From assembly GCF_003862475.1 (NCBI RefSeq), contig NZ_RRCO01000001.1, forward strand, positions 682,001 through 746,000: a stretch of DNA of 64,000 nucleotides, in the 5' to 3' direction. Source of the stretch: Lachnoanaerobaculum gingivalis. Its GTDB lineage: Bacteria; Bacillota; Clostridia; Lachnospirales; Lachnospiraceae. Shown here piece by piece: positions 36,295 to 45,683 of this stretch. The notes beneath the pieces were generated by a model, which was not told where the DNA came from, ran no database searches, and was given only the letters and a program-made list of their open reading frames with translations. The position numbers and the translations under genes are program-made. Every line of letters begins with the position of its first letter. The stretch's first letter is position 1.

Positions 36295-36663
36295 TTATCT
36301 ACTCTTACCACTTATAAAATCTTTTATTCTTTTTTTTAGAATTATTATACAAAGAATAACCATTCCGGATAAATATATTCGTATGTATAAATTAATTAAT
36401 ATTTTATATAAAAACACTATATTTAAGAGGTATGCTATCCACACTAATATAAATGCGACACTTTCTATAATTAATATTATATATATTAGTCAATATACTT
36501 TTTCATTCCTTGGCCACAAAAAAAATAATATGCTTGTATACTTATTAAGCTTTATTTTTTTCTTATATTTTTCTATATCAGTTTTATCTGTTCCCCAACA
36601 GACACCATACATTAGTATATACAATGCAAAAGTCCCTAATAATAAAGTCAATATATCCAGCAT
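36295..36663 (-). pseudogene. Family A immunity candidate broken by a nonsense mutation
   Basis: Otherwise equal in length to the gene at 37,259 (122 codons, start ATG at 36663), but Trp58 (TGG) has become TGA at 36,492-36,490, inside the motif KVYWLVY. A few other substitutions are present. The outermost of three tandem copies has thus lost function while the inner two stayed intact. Confidence 0.88.
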
Positions 36664-37250
36664 AAATTTCTCCTATTCTGTAAAGCATTTACCTTTTTAG
36701 TGGCTGAATTTATATATTTTTTAAGCTTATCTTTCAGTTCTTCATCCGAAATATTTCTGTTTTGTTTTTATAAATTTTTTTTTATTTCTTTCATTGATAT
36801 ATCTGAAAACCATGATAGCATTGTAGTTAACAAATTCGTTCTTATGCTTGCAACGGTCATTTCCCAAATAAATTCTGTATACTGCCACTTATCTACATCA
36901 ACCATATTCTCTCCCACTGCTTCACCCATATATGCACCTCCTTGTACAGCCTTTGCCAAAGCAATATTATATAATCCGTTATCAATTATTTTACTAATTT
37001 CTTTCAATTCTTGTACTTCTTTTTGCACCACTGGCTACCGCAGAAATACCCCATACAGCACTTGAGATTACTCCAGCTACTATAATATATCCTATTCCTA
37101 CACCTACTGTACGTCCTGATATAGTTGTATCTACAATTGCATTATTCCAATTAATGCTCCTTTTTGTGCCTTCCTTTAAATTGCCAAGTCCGCTCTTATT
37201 ATAACCATAGATATTACATACCTCATTGATATTTACTGCATTTTACTACT
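36664..37250 (-). pseudogene. Displaced Rhs C-terminal tip, frameshifted (copy 1)
   Basis: A piece homologous to the tip of the 1715-residue Rhs protein (its residues about 1525-1715). It holds QKEVQELKEISKIIDNGLYN and the GENMVDVDKWQYTEF region, but frames change near GTGGTGCAAAA and again in an A9 tract (after SMKEIKKNL). No start codon context. The upstream end (37,172-37,240) is a Rhs core scar. Together with the family A copy before it, it forms one 964-bp unit. Confidence 0.82.
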
Positions 37251-37258
37251 TTTTAGGT

Positions 37259-37627
37259 TTATCTACTTTTACCACTTATAAAATCTTTTATTCTTTTTTT
37301 TAGAATTATTATACCAAGAATAACAATTCCGGATAAATATATTCGTATGTATAAATTAATTAATATTTTATATAAAAACACTATATTTAAGAGGTATGCT
37401 ATCCACACTAATATAAATGCTACACTTTCAGTAATTATTATTATATATACTAGCCAATATACTTTTTCATTCCTTGGCCACAAAAAAAATAATATGCTTG
37501 TATACTTATTAAGCTTTATTTTTTTCTTATATTTTTCTATATCAGTTTTATCTGTTCCCCAACAGACACCATAAATTAGTATATACAATGCAAAAGTCCC
37601 TAATAATAAAGTCAATATATCCAGCAT
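37259..37627 (-). CDS. Small membrane protein, immunity candidate (family A, copy 2)
   Basis: 122 residues with three membrane segments and the FFLWPRNEKVYWLVY hallmark. Identical to the copy at 38,223 from about residue 19 onward, differing in the first 18 residues (MLDILTLLLGTF here). Part of the 964-bp repeat. It lies directly behind a frameshifted Rhs tip, so it is a spare immunity gene. Having several intact copies may give dosage or protect against sister-strain toxins. Confidence 0.78.
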   Translation of the reverse strand: MLDILTLLLGTFALYILIYGVCWGTDKTDIEKYKKKIKLNKYTSILFFLWPRNEKVYWLVYIIIITESVAFILVWIAYLLNIVFLYKILINLYIRIYLSGIVILGIIILKKRIKDFISGKSR

Positions 37628-38214
37628 AAATTTCTCCTATTCTGTAAAGCATTTACCTTTTTAGTGGCTGAATTTATATATTTTTTAAGCTTATCTTTCA
37701 GTTCTTCATCCGAAATATTTCTGTTTTGTTTTTATAAATTTTTTTTTATTTCTTTCATTGATATATCTGAAAACCATGATAGCATTGTAGTTAACAAATT
37801 CGTTCTTATGCTTGCAACGGTCATTTCCCAAATAAATTCTGTATACTGCCACTTATCTACATCAACCATATTCTCTCCCACTGCTTCACCCATATATGCA
37901 CCTCCTTGTACAGCCTTTGCCAAAGCAATATTATATAATCCGTTATCAATTATTTTACTAATTTCTTTCAATTCTTGTACTTCTTTTTGCACCACTGGCT
38001 ACCGCAGAAATACCCCATACAGCACTTGAGATTACTCCAGCTACTATAATATATCCTATTCCTACACCTACTGTACGTCCTGATATAGTTGTATCTACAA
38101 TTGCATTATTCCAATTAATGCTCCTTTTTGTGCCTTCCTTTAAATTGCCAAGTCCGCTCTTATTATAACCATAGATATTACATACCTCATTGATATTTAC
38201 TGCATTTTACTACT
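37628..38214 (-). pseudogene. Displaced Rhs C-terminal tip, frameshifted (copy 2)
   Basis: Second copy of the tip fragment described for 36,664-37,250, with the same two frame changes, at +964 bases. Its upstream end (38,136-38,204) is again the Rhs core scar. Confidence 0.82.
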
Positions 38215-38222
38215 TTTTAGGT

Positions 38223-38591
38223 TTATCTACTTTTACCACTTATAAAATCTTTTATTCTTTTTTTTAGAATTATTATACCAAGAATAACAATTCCGGATAA
38301 ATATATTCGTATGTATAAATTAATTAATATTTTATATAAAAACACTATATTTAAGAGGTATGCTATCCACACTAATATAAATGCTACACTTTCAGTAATT
38401 ATTATTATATATACTAGCCAATATACTTTTTCATTCCTTGGCCACAAAAAAAATAATATGCTTGTATACTTATTAAGCTTTATTTTTTTCTTATATTTTT
38501 CTATATCAGTTTTATCTGTTCCCCAACAGACACCATAAAGTAGTATATATCCTAAAAAAGTCACTATTGCTGTAGTACAGACATTCGACAT
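38223..38591 (-). CDS. Small membrane protein, likely immunity of the full-length Rhs (family A, copy 1)
   Basis: 122 residues, three membrane segments. It begins nine bases after the stop of the 1715-residue Rhs gene, the expected position of the cognate immunity gene. The first 18 residues (MSNVCTTAIVTFLGYILL) differ from the tandem copies, showing a recombination joint within the gene. A polytopic membrane immunity protein fits the hydrophobic, glycine-rich tip of this Rhs, which could act in the membrane (inference). Confidence 0.82.
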   Translation of the reverse strand: MSNVCTTAIVTFLGYILLYGVCWGTDKTDIEKYKKKIKLNKYTSILFFLWPRNEKVYWLVYIIIITESVAFILVWIAYLLNIVFLYKILINLYIRIYLSGIVILGIIILKKRIKDFISGKSR

Positions 38592-38600
38592 AATATCCTC

Positions 38601-41600
38601 CTATTCTGCAAAGCATTTTCCAACTTTGGTCGATCTATTTATATATCTTTCAAATTTTTCCCTCAATTCCTCATCAGACATATTATTGTTTTGTTTTTTA
38701 TAAATTTTATCTTTGGCAAATTTCATTACTATATCTGATAATATAGATTTAGCTGTCGCTAAGACATTTGTTTTTAAGCTTGCTAATGTCATCTTCTGTA
38801 CAAAATCTGTATACTGCCACTTGCCTACATCAACCATATTCTCTCCCGGTGCATCACCCATATATGCACTTCCTTGTACAGCCTTTGCCAAAGCAATATT
38901 ATATAATCCATTATCAATTATTTTACTAATTTCTTTCAATTCTTGTACTTCTTTTTGCATTGTTCCACCGGCTGCCGCAGAAATACCCCAAACAACACTT
39001 GAGATTGCTCCATCAACGAAATGCTCCTGCAAGCTTTTACTTTTAAATTCACCATTAGCAGCAACCTTTGTAACATAATTACCTGCTCCAACGGACATTC
39101 CTCCGGCTACTAAATATCCTATTCCTACACCTGTACCTGCTATTGCTCCTACTGCAAGTCCTGATGTAGTATCTACAATTACATTATTCCAATTAATATT
39201 CTTTTGGTTACCTTTTGCTATTTCTATTTCTTCTGAAATGAGTCCACCGGCAAATCCAAATACTGCTCCTATACCTGCACCAATAAGTATAGTCGGTGTT
39301 TTTCCATCTAAATCAACAAACTTCTCAGGGTTCCCCAAGCAATACCCATACTGATTCAATGAAGTGGGATAATAAATCTCTCCCTTTATCCAATCCTCTC
39401 CTGCAAACCTGCCAACTCCAGGCACGTACTCTCTCGCCTGTGCAAAGTAGGTATCAGCTACATTATCATATCTATAGCCTGTATACCCGAATGGCTGTAT
39501 CTGTCCCTGTGTATTATAAGTATCTTCTCCAAAATCATCATAGCCATATACAGCTTGACTTTCTCCACCCTGCTCAAGAAGGCGAATTGTACTTCCAAGC
39601 TCATCCTGTAGATAGGTAAACTCTTTTTCCCCTTCTTCCATATATGCAACATTAAAGTCCCATATATAGCTTTGTATTGCCTGACTGCCTCTTTTTATCG
39701 TTTTATTTTGCAAAAGGTTATGATATGCCCTTGTTCTGTCAAGTATATAGCTTTCTTCATATGACGGTGTCAGTTCTGACAAGTTTTCTTCCAGAATGCT
39801 CTTAAGCCCGTCTTCACCATAGCCTATCTCCCTTTCATACTCTTTTATTCCCATCCTGTTTCCAAGCCCGTCATAGCTGTAGCTTCTTGCTTTTCCTGAT
39901 TTCGAGTAACTTAAACCAAGCCTACCTGTAGTGTCGTATTCGTAGACTCTTACTCTCTTCCCTCTATCTGTTATTCCGATAAGATTTCCTCTTTTATCGT
40001 ATTCGTATGTCTTATTTCCCTGTAATCCTCCCTCTTTTATAAGTCTGTCCAAGGCGTCATAAGTATATCTTATCTCTAAATCATTACCACTTTTTAGTGA
40101 TTCCCTGTTTCCATAGGCATCATAGGTATACTTACTTACAAGTCTGTCTCCTCTTTTTACTTCTATAAGTCTGCTTAGGGCATCATAACTGTAATAAAAG
40201 GTGGATGAATCATCCCATAGTTTATGTATTATCTTTTCTTTATTATCATTTTCCTTTATTCCCTTCGAGTTTACATCCCTATGTCTTACAATCTTTGTTT
40301 TATTCCCTAAAAGATCATAATCATAGGCATACTCTTCAAGCTTTACATTATTCTTTAAATGACAAAGACCGCTTAAGAGTCCTCTTTCATTATATTCATA
40401 GATACTGCTTATATCATCAGACATATCCTTTCTGATAAGTCTTCCTTCTTTGTCATAAGTATAATCCACCCTTTTATTTCCTGAGGTAAGGCTTGTCAGT
40501 CTTAAATATTTATCGTATTCATATGATACACTGCTTCCGTCAGGATATAATGTCTTTAATCTCTCACCATACCTTCCGTATCTATAACTTACTTCTTCAC
40601 CGTTATAATCCACTACCTTTGTAGTTCTACCAAACTTATCACTATCTATATTTATAGTACCGATTACATCCTTTACCTGACTTAACTGTCTTAAGCTGTT
40701 GTAGGTGTACTCTACACTTTTTCCGTCATTGTATATAATACTTTTGATATCTCCGGCTTCCGTGTAGGAATAGGCGGTATTATAACCTTCTCTGTCTTTC
40801 TTTTCTGTCACTCTTCCTAAAAGATCATATGAAAATGTCTCTTCATATCCAAGTGCATTTATAACAGACACTATATTTCCCATAAGATCTCTTTTGTATC
40901 TTGTAACCCTTGGGATACTTACTGCATCTATAGGTTCTTTTAGGGAAGTATTTGCCGATTCAACACCTGATATAAGTTCTTTATCACCTTCATGTCTATA
41001 TACGGTAATTAACCTGCCCACCTTATCATAATTGTATTCCGTTCTGTTTCCCATGGCATCTATTACTGATATCAGTTTTCCTCCAAGAGAATAATTGTAT
41101 TTTGTCATATGTCCCATGGCATCCGTTTCTTTTATTACATTTCCCATGGCATCATATTCAAAGCTTTGTTTTTGTGAAAAGTTATTCTTTGCCTCTATAA
41201 GTCTGTTCAGCTTGTCATAGGTAAATAAAACATAATCTCCCTTTTCATTCTCCCTTTTTACTACATTCAAATTTTTATCATATGTGAATATTTCATATCT
41301 TTTATCAGGATATGTTTTTCTTTGTAGAAGACCACCTTTATAATAGTCATAAAGAGTTTCCAATTCCCCCGACTTTATCTTTTTTATTTTTCCAAGTTCA
41401 TTGTATTCATATTCTCTTGTAAAACCGTACACATCTGTTTCAAGTATTATCCTTCCCAAAATATCATACTTTATTTTATGTGTTCCAAGATTATTTGTTA
41501 TATTCAGGCTATGTTTTCCATACTCATACTCTGTTTCCTCTCCGGATTTATCTCTGTAAGATATAAGTCTGTTTCTTTCATCATATGAATACTCTTCAAT

Positions 41601-43748
41601 ATTTCCCAAAGGATCGATTATCTTTATCAGATTTCCGTTTGCATCATAGTGATACTTATACTCACCCTTATTTTGCAAAGTCTTTTTTTCTACCAGATTT
41701 ATTGCATTATAACTATACTCTACCTCTCCTCCGTCAGGATATACTTCCTTTATAAGGTTTTGGCAAAGATCATACTCCATTCTGTAAATCTCACCGTCAG
41801 GCAGGGTAAAATCATTTATATTATTTAACTCATTATAGTTTATCTTTGTTATACCGCCTCTAAAGTCTTCAAATAAAGACAGTTTCCCATTCTCTGTATA
41901 GCTATATCTACAGGTATTTCCTAAGGCATCCTTTACAGCGGTCAATAAGTCTCTCTCATCATAGTAAAACCCTGTTTTATTACCTTCTCCGTCAATGCTT
42001 GCAATCACACGATTAAGGTTATCATACTCATAAGTGGTTACTTTACCGTTTTCTTCTTCGATACCGGATATATTCCCTCTGTTATCATAGTAAACTTTTC
42101 TTTTGGAATTGTCAGGCAAAGTTATTATAAGGCTTTCTGTGTTGCCAGCTTTGCTGTAATCAAGCTTTGTACCTTCTCCTAAAGCATTTTTACTTTCTAT
42201 GATTCTTCCTTTATCATCATAGAAATACTTTTCAATCTCTTCACCGTTTATATAATGGACTGCTGCATTCCCTTCTCTGTCATAGTCTATACCTTCGCTT
42301 TGATTGTCAGGAAAAGTAACCTTTGTAAGTTTTCCTTCCTTATCATACTCATAGGATGTTATATTTCCTTTTTTATCCTTATATGAGGTCAACAGATTTC
42401 TTGTATCATAAGTAAAGCTTTCCGACTCACCTGCGTACTCACTTTCTATATTTCTGAAATTCTCATCATGTATATGTACCTCTGCGTTTCCATTCTGATT
42501 TATGACAAAGGTCTTACTTTCCTCACTTTTATACTCATATCTTATTATTCCTCCGTCGGCAAATTTTTGTATCTTTACCCTGTTTTCACCGTCGTAAAGG
42601 TTTTTAAGGACATAGATTCCCCTTGGATTTTTTATCTTTTCCAAAAGTTCATCTTTATAGTAATAGCTGTATGTAAGTTTTCCCTCATGGTATACTTTTC
42701 CAAGTTGATTTCCTTCATACCTGTACTCTACTTTTCTTCCGGTATGATCTTTTATCTCACTTAATTTTCCGAAGTCATTGTAGTAAAGGGCTATTTTACT
42801 TCCACTTTTTTCGGATACTTCTATCAGTCTGCCTTTTGCATCATAAGAAAGATAGACCTCCTCGCCATCCTTTCTTTCTATACGCAAAAGCTTCCCCTCT
42901 TTATCAAAAAGGTATATAAGTCCGCTTTCAGCATTGTAAATAAATCCTGTTTGCGTTTGCTTTAAACGATTGAAATCATCAAAAACAGAATGTATTCGTT
43001 CTTCTTCATCCACAAAATATGCTTCATCCTGTCCGTCGGATAAATGTAATATATATCCGTTTGCTTCACGACTTATAGATATTTCATAGCTGTGTCTCCA
43101 ACCTTTTCCCAGTACTCCCGTTCTTTTTTCACTACTGTTATAAGACCTTATAAAACCTACAGGAAATTTTGATCTGAGCACAATATCTTCTTTACTATAT
43201 GTAAAGTTTCCGGTATTTGCATTTACCGGATCTCCCGTCATGGCACATAATGCACCCCTTGCCCCCTTTAAAAAATCTTCCATACTGTTGTTTTTCATAA
43301 GATCTTTTAAAAGTTCATTCCATGAGGCAAAGGCAGGACCGTTCTTTTCAAGCATCTTTGAAATGATTTTATAGATTTCTTCCTTTAGCTGTACATCACT
43401 AAGTTCTAAAACCGCCGGCACTGCATTATTTCTTACACGATTTAACGCACCCGTATAAACCGCACTGTAACTTCCATCCTGATTTTTGATTATCTTTACT
43501 CCTGCACAGGCTGCCAAACTTCCCATAAGTTTTAACATAAGCTTGTCTTTCTCACTTGGCACTCCTGCCGTGACAGGCATTGCACCAAGCATCATTGGAA
43601 GCAGTCTTTCAAAGTCCTTTGACATATCCTTATAAGGCTCTTTTAATTCTTCATATGTCCTTGATTTTTTCCCCTTAAGCAATACTTTATCAGCTGATAT
43701 ATTTACATCACTTTTTAACTTTATGGAACTTCCCTTTACTTTTTTCAT
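38601..43748 (-). CDS. Rhs/YD-repeat polymorphic toxin, full length
   Basis: 1715 residues. The first 160 or so form a helical N-terminal region; DUF6531-like start of the Rhs shell follows (GDPVNANTGNFTYSKEDIVL, about 168-187). Over 25 YD-type repeats (YDxxGNxxxxxD) form the cocoon up to QYGYCLGNPEKFVDLDG (about 1465-1482), which replaces the usual DPxGL cleavage motif. The tip of about 235 residues has glycine-zipper hydrophobic stretches (GAGIGAVFGFAGG, GTGVGIGYLVAGG) and a helical C-terminal domain of unknown activity. No signal peptide, so export must use a special route; spike and chaperone candidates lie just upstream in the operon. Ends at the family A immunity gene. Confidence 0.92.
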   Translation of the reverse strand: MKKVKGSSIKLKSDVNISADKVLLKGKKSRTYEELKEPYKDMSKDFERLLPMMLGAMPVTAGVPSEKDKLMLKLMGSLAACAGVKIIKNQDGSYSAVYTGALNRVRNNAVPAVLELSDVQLKEEIYKIISKMLEKNGPAFASWNELLKDLMKNNSMEDFLKGARGALCAMTGDPVNANTGNFTYSKEDIVLRSKFPVGFIRSYNSSEKRTGVLGKGWRHSYEISISREANGYILHLSDGQDEAYFVDEEERIHSVFDDFNRLKQTQTGFIYNAESGLIYLFDKEGKLLRIERKDGEEVYLSYDAKGRLIEVSEKSGSKIALYYNDFGKLSEIKDHTGRKVEYRYEGNQLGKVYHEGKLTYSYYYKDELLEKIKNPRGIYVLKNLYDGENRVKIQKFADGGIIRYEYKSEESKTFVINQNGNAEVHIHDENFRNIESEYAGESESFTYDTRNLLTSYKDKKGNITSYEYDKEGKLTKVTFPDNQSEGIDYDREGNAAVHYINGEEIEKYFYDDKGRIIESKNALGEGTKLDYSKAGNTESLIITLPDNSKRKVYYDNRGNISGIEEENGKVTTYEYDNLNRVIASIDGEGNKTGFYYDERDLLTAVKDALGNTCRYSYTENGKLSLFEDFRGGITKINYNELNNINDFTLPDGEIYRMEYDLCQNLIKEVYPDGGEVEYSYNAINLVEKKTLQNKGEYKYHYDANGNLIKIIDPLGNIEEYSYDERNRLISYRDKSGEETEYEYGKHSLNITNNLGTHKIKYDILGRIILETDVYGFTREYEYNELGKIKKIKSGELETLYDYYKGGLLQRKTYPDKRYEIFTYDKNLNVVKRENEKGDYVLFTYDKLNRLIEAKNNFSQKQSFEYDAMGNVIKETDAMGHMTKYNYSLGGKLISVIDAMGNRTEYNYDKVGRLITVYRHEGDKELISGVESANTSLKEPIDAVSIPRVTRYKRDLMGNIVSVINALGYEETFSYDLLGRVTEKKDREGYNTAYSYTEAGDIKSIIYNDGKSVEYTYNSLRQLSQVKDVIGTINIDSDKFGRTTKVVDYNGEEVSYRYGRYGERLKTLYPDGSSVSYEYDKYLRLTSLTSGNKRVDYTYDKEGRLIRKDMSDDISSIYEYNERGLLSGLCHLKNNVKLEEYAYDYDLLGNKTKIVRHRDVNSKGIKENDNKEKIIHKLWDDSSTFYYSYDALSRLIEVKRGDRLVSKYTYDAYGNRESLKSGNDLEIRYTYDALDRLIKEGGLQGNKTYEYDKRGNLIGITDRGKRVRVYEYDTTGRLGLSYSKSGKARSYSYDGLGNRMGIKEYEREIGYGEDGLKSILEENLSELTPSYEESYILDRTRAYHNLLQNKTIKRGSQAIQSYIWDFNVAYMEEGEKEFTYLQDELGSTIRLLEQGGESQAVYGYDDFGEDTYNTQGQIQPFGYTGYRYDNVADTYFAQAREYVPGVGRFAGEDWIKGEIYYPTSLNQYGYCLGNPEKFVDLDGKTPTILIGAGIGAVFGFAGGLISEEIEIAKGNQKNINWNNVIVDTTSGLAVGAIAGTGVGIGYLVAGGMSVGAGNYVTKVAANGEFKSKSLQEHFVDGAISSVVWGISAAAGGTMQKEVQELKEISKIIDNGLYNIALAKAVQGSAYMGDAPGENMVDVGKWQYTDFVQKMTLASLKTNVLATAKSILSDIVMKFAKDKIYKKQNNNMSDEELREKFERYINRSTKVGKCFAE

Positions 43749-43794
43749 TAGACACTACCTCCTCCTATGGATGATTACTTTTTTAGTGCTTTAC

Positions 43795-44340
43795 TTAGTG
43801 CATATTTGGATTTACCTGCTTTAGTTCTCCCATATATTCACCAAAGAGAAATAATAACTCTTTAGATGTATCTTTAAAGATATCCGTATCGATTACCGAC
43901 TCTAAGGCTTTTTTCCAAAGAATTGAAATGATATCTTCATATCCCTTTAAAACAAACCTTATTCCTTCTTCTATCTCCGGCTCACTTAACAAATGTTTTC
44001 CTATACCCTCCATCATTTCTTCACGAATTTTAAAGGAATCTTTTTTCATAAAATCCGGAATCCAATACCTGATACCTAAAGGTTTATCTATATACAAGCC
44101 CTCATCTGAGGCATATAGCATAATTTTATAGCTTTTTGTATAAATACTTGTATTAAGGAAAAATAATATAAGATACTTAAGCTTATATATCCACTTTTCC
44201 TCTATCACATTTGACAGTATGCTTTTTATTTCTTCAGATAAATCCTGTATATTATAATCTCTATACTCCCGAATTTTTTCGCTGAGCCACCTGTATCTGA
44301 AACTTTTAAAATATTCCTTTTTTTGTTTTTCCCTATTCAT
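43795..44340 (-). CDS. Hypothetical protein of the injection locus
   Basis: 181 residues, Lys/Glu/Ile-rich, probably all-helical and cytoplasmic. It overlaps the chaperone candidate by eight bases and ends 46 bases before the Rhs gene, so it is co-translated with both. No family recognised. Possible roles are a second Rhs chaperone or adaptor, or an immunity protein for an upstream effector; position favours a role in loading the Rhs protein. Confidence 0.75.
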   Translation of the reverse strand: MNREKQKKEYFKSFRYRWLSEKIREYRDYNIQDLSEEIKSILSNVIEEKWIYKLKYLILFFLNTSIYTKSYKIMLYASDEGLYIDKPLGIRYWIPDFMKKDSFKIREEMMEGIGKHLLSEPEIEEGIRFVLKGYEDIISILWKKALESVIDTDIFKDTSKELLFLFGEYMGELKQVNPNMH

Positions 44341-44920
44341 TTGTCTTCTTTCTTACCGGTTTTATATTTTGAAGTATGTCATTCACAGCTTTTTTCCATG
44401 CCCATGATAATGGCTCCCTACAATTAAACATAATCTGCACTGTTTCTCTACCTATCTTCCCCAGACCTGTTTTATGATATATTCTCTCATCTATTCCGGG
44501 TATAATAAAATCAAAGCAATACATTTTTACACATCCTTCTTTCTCCAATTCATCATATTCTAAAAACTTTATCCCGGTATGTGCTTTTGAAAGCAGATTT
44601 TTAAAATCAGTTACCAAAGTTTTTACTTCTGTATCTTCACTGACTTTAATAAGGCTAATACTTAGATTTACATCTCCGGCAAGATTTGTTTTTATTATCT
44701 CAGGTCTAAAATTGGTAGGATATTTTATTTCTCTTATCTCTTTTGGCATATCTATAAAAGATGAAGGGGTGTATATGGATATGACATCATTAAAGTATGA
44801 AGCTTTTATAAAAATCTCAAGCTTACCGTCTATAAAATACCCTTCTTTTAGAGACATATCTTCATTCCCACAGTATTCTAATTTAAGTGGAATAATTTTT
44901 TCGTCGATATAGTTGCTCAT
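44333..44920 (-). CDS. DcrB/DUF1795-like protein, Eag-type chaperone candidate
   Basis: 195 residues, cytoplasmic. The pattern ISIYTPSSFIDMP, then KYPTNFRPEIIKTN, a central LEYDELEKEGCVKMYCFDF and a C-terminal Trp-rich helix (EPLSWAWKKAVNDIL) is that of the DcrB/Mog1-like fold. DUF1795 proteins of this fold (EagR) bind the N terminus of Rhs and other effectors and mount them on the VgrG spike in Proteobacteria. Being encoded between a DUF4280/LRR pair and the Rhs gene supports a similar role. The fold assignment is by pattern and memory, not by search. Confidence 0.65.
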   Translation of the reverse strand: MSNYIDEKIIPLKLEYCGNEDMSLKEGYFIDGKLEIFIKASYFNDVISIYTPSSFIDMPKEIREIKYPTNFRPEIIKTNLAGDVNLSISLIKVSEDTEVKTLVTDFKNLLSKAHTGIKFLEYDELEKEGCVKMYCFDFIIPGIDERIYHKTGLGKIGRETVQIMFNCREPLSWAWKKAVNDILQNIKPVRKKTNE

Positions 44921-44944
44921 AGTAGCCCTCTCAATAAATTCAAC

Positions 44945-45664
44945 TTAATAATACTCTATAATAACTCCAGACTCATATTTAATATCCAAATGGAAGCTTT
45001 CAGGTAACTTGATTTTATTTAATTTTATACATTCATCAAAAAGATAACCTTCTGCATCTATATACCGTAGCGATTTTGGGAATTTTACTTCTTCTAAATC
45101 CATCGCTCCCATAAAAACTTCACCACCTAAATATATTAAACCCTCCGGTAATTCTACATTTTTTAGACCTGTATAGCAAAATGCCAGTTCTCCTATTTTT
45201 TTTATGCTTTCAGGAAATTCTATGTACTGCAAATTACTGCATCCTGCAAAAGCAGCTATCCCAATATTTTCTAGTTTTTTATTTAAATGTACTGTTCTTA
45301 AGTTTTCACAACTTTCAAAACAAAATAGTGGGATTTCCACCAAATTTTCCGACAACTCTACTTCTGTTAAATTTTTACATCCCGAAAATGCAGCTGAATT
45401 AATTTTAACTACACTGTTAGATATAATAATTTTTTTGAGTTCAGAACAATTTTTAAAAGCACTCTCTCCAATTTCCATTACCCCATCAGGAATTTTAATT
45501 TCCTTCTTTGGCATTATATATGCTGAAATACCCATTTTGTATTTAATTAAAACATTATTTTCAATTAGAAATTTAGATTGAAAATTTAAAATGATATAGC
45601 ATAAGATAACACATATAAACAGAGTAATTAAAACATTATTATACTTTTTACTATTATATACCAT
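44945..45664 (-). CDS. Membrane-anchored leucine-rich repeat protein (BspA-like), immunity or surface protein
   Basis: 239 residues. An N-terminal membrane anchor (about 11-28) is followed by a short linker (KYKMGISAYIMPKKEIKIP) and about seven LRR_5/BspA-type repeats (IGESAFKNCSELKKI, INSAAFSGCKNLTEV and so on). It starts 19 bases after a DUF4280 gene and is a close paralogue of the 243-residue protein at 55,523, which follows the other DUF4280 gene. Repeating the pairing at two sites suggests a functional link, for example immunity against the DUF4280 effector end. AGGAG precedes the ATG. Confidence 0.82.
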   Translation of the reverse strand: MVYNSKKYNNVLITLFICVILCYIILNFQSKFLIENNVLIKYKMGISAYIMPKKEIKIPDGVMEIGESAFKNCSELKKIIISNSVVKINSAAFSGCKNLTEVELSENLVEIPLFCFESCENLRTVHLNKKLENIGIAAFAGCSNLQYIEFPESIKKIGELAFCYTGLKNVELPEGLIYLGGEVFMGAMDLEEVKFPKSLRYIDAEGYLFDECIKLNKIKLPESFHLDIKYESGVIIEYY

Positions 45665-45683
45665 TGCAATCTCCTATTTTGGT

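Larger units (their letters stand above)
36295..38222. repeat. Tandem duplication, 964-bp unit, two full copies plus partial third
   Basis: Unit 1 is 36,295-37,258, unit 2 is 37,259-38,222; corresponding landmarks are exactly 964 bases apart, and the immunity part recurs a third time at 38,223-38,591. Each unit is a family A immunity gene, a frameshifted Rhs tip and a Rhs core scar. The two tip copies are identical in translation, so the duplication is recent. Confidence 0.92.

Noticed and set aside
36295-38591. Direct repeats that could be mistaken for a repeat array such as CRISPR
   Set aside because: The unit is 964 bases and coding-derived (immunity gene, toxin tip, Rhs scar), with no short repeats and spacers.
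39296-42764. Several plus-strand frames inside the Rhs gene
   Set aside because: They are antisense shadows of the repetitive YD coding sequence, without ribosome sites or plausible protein character.
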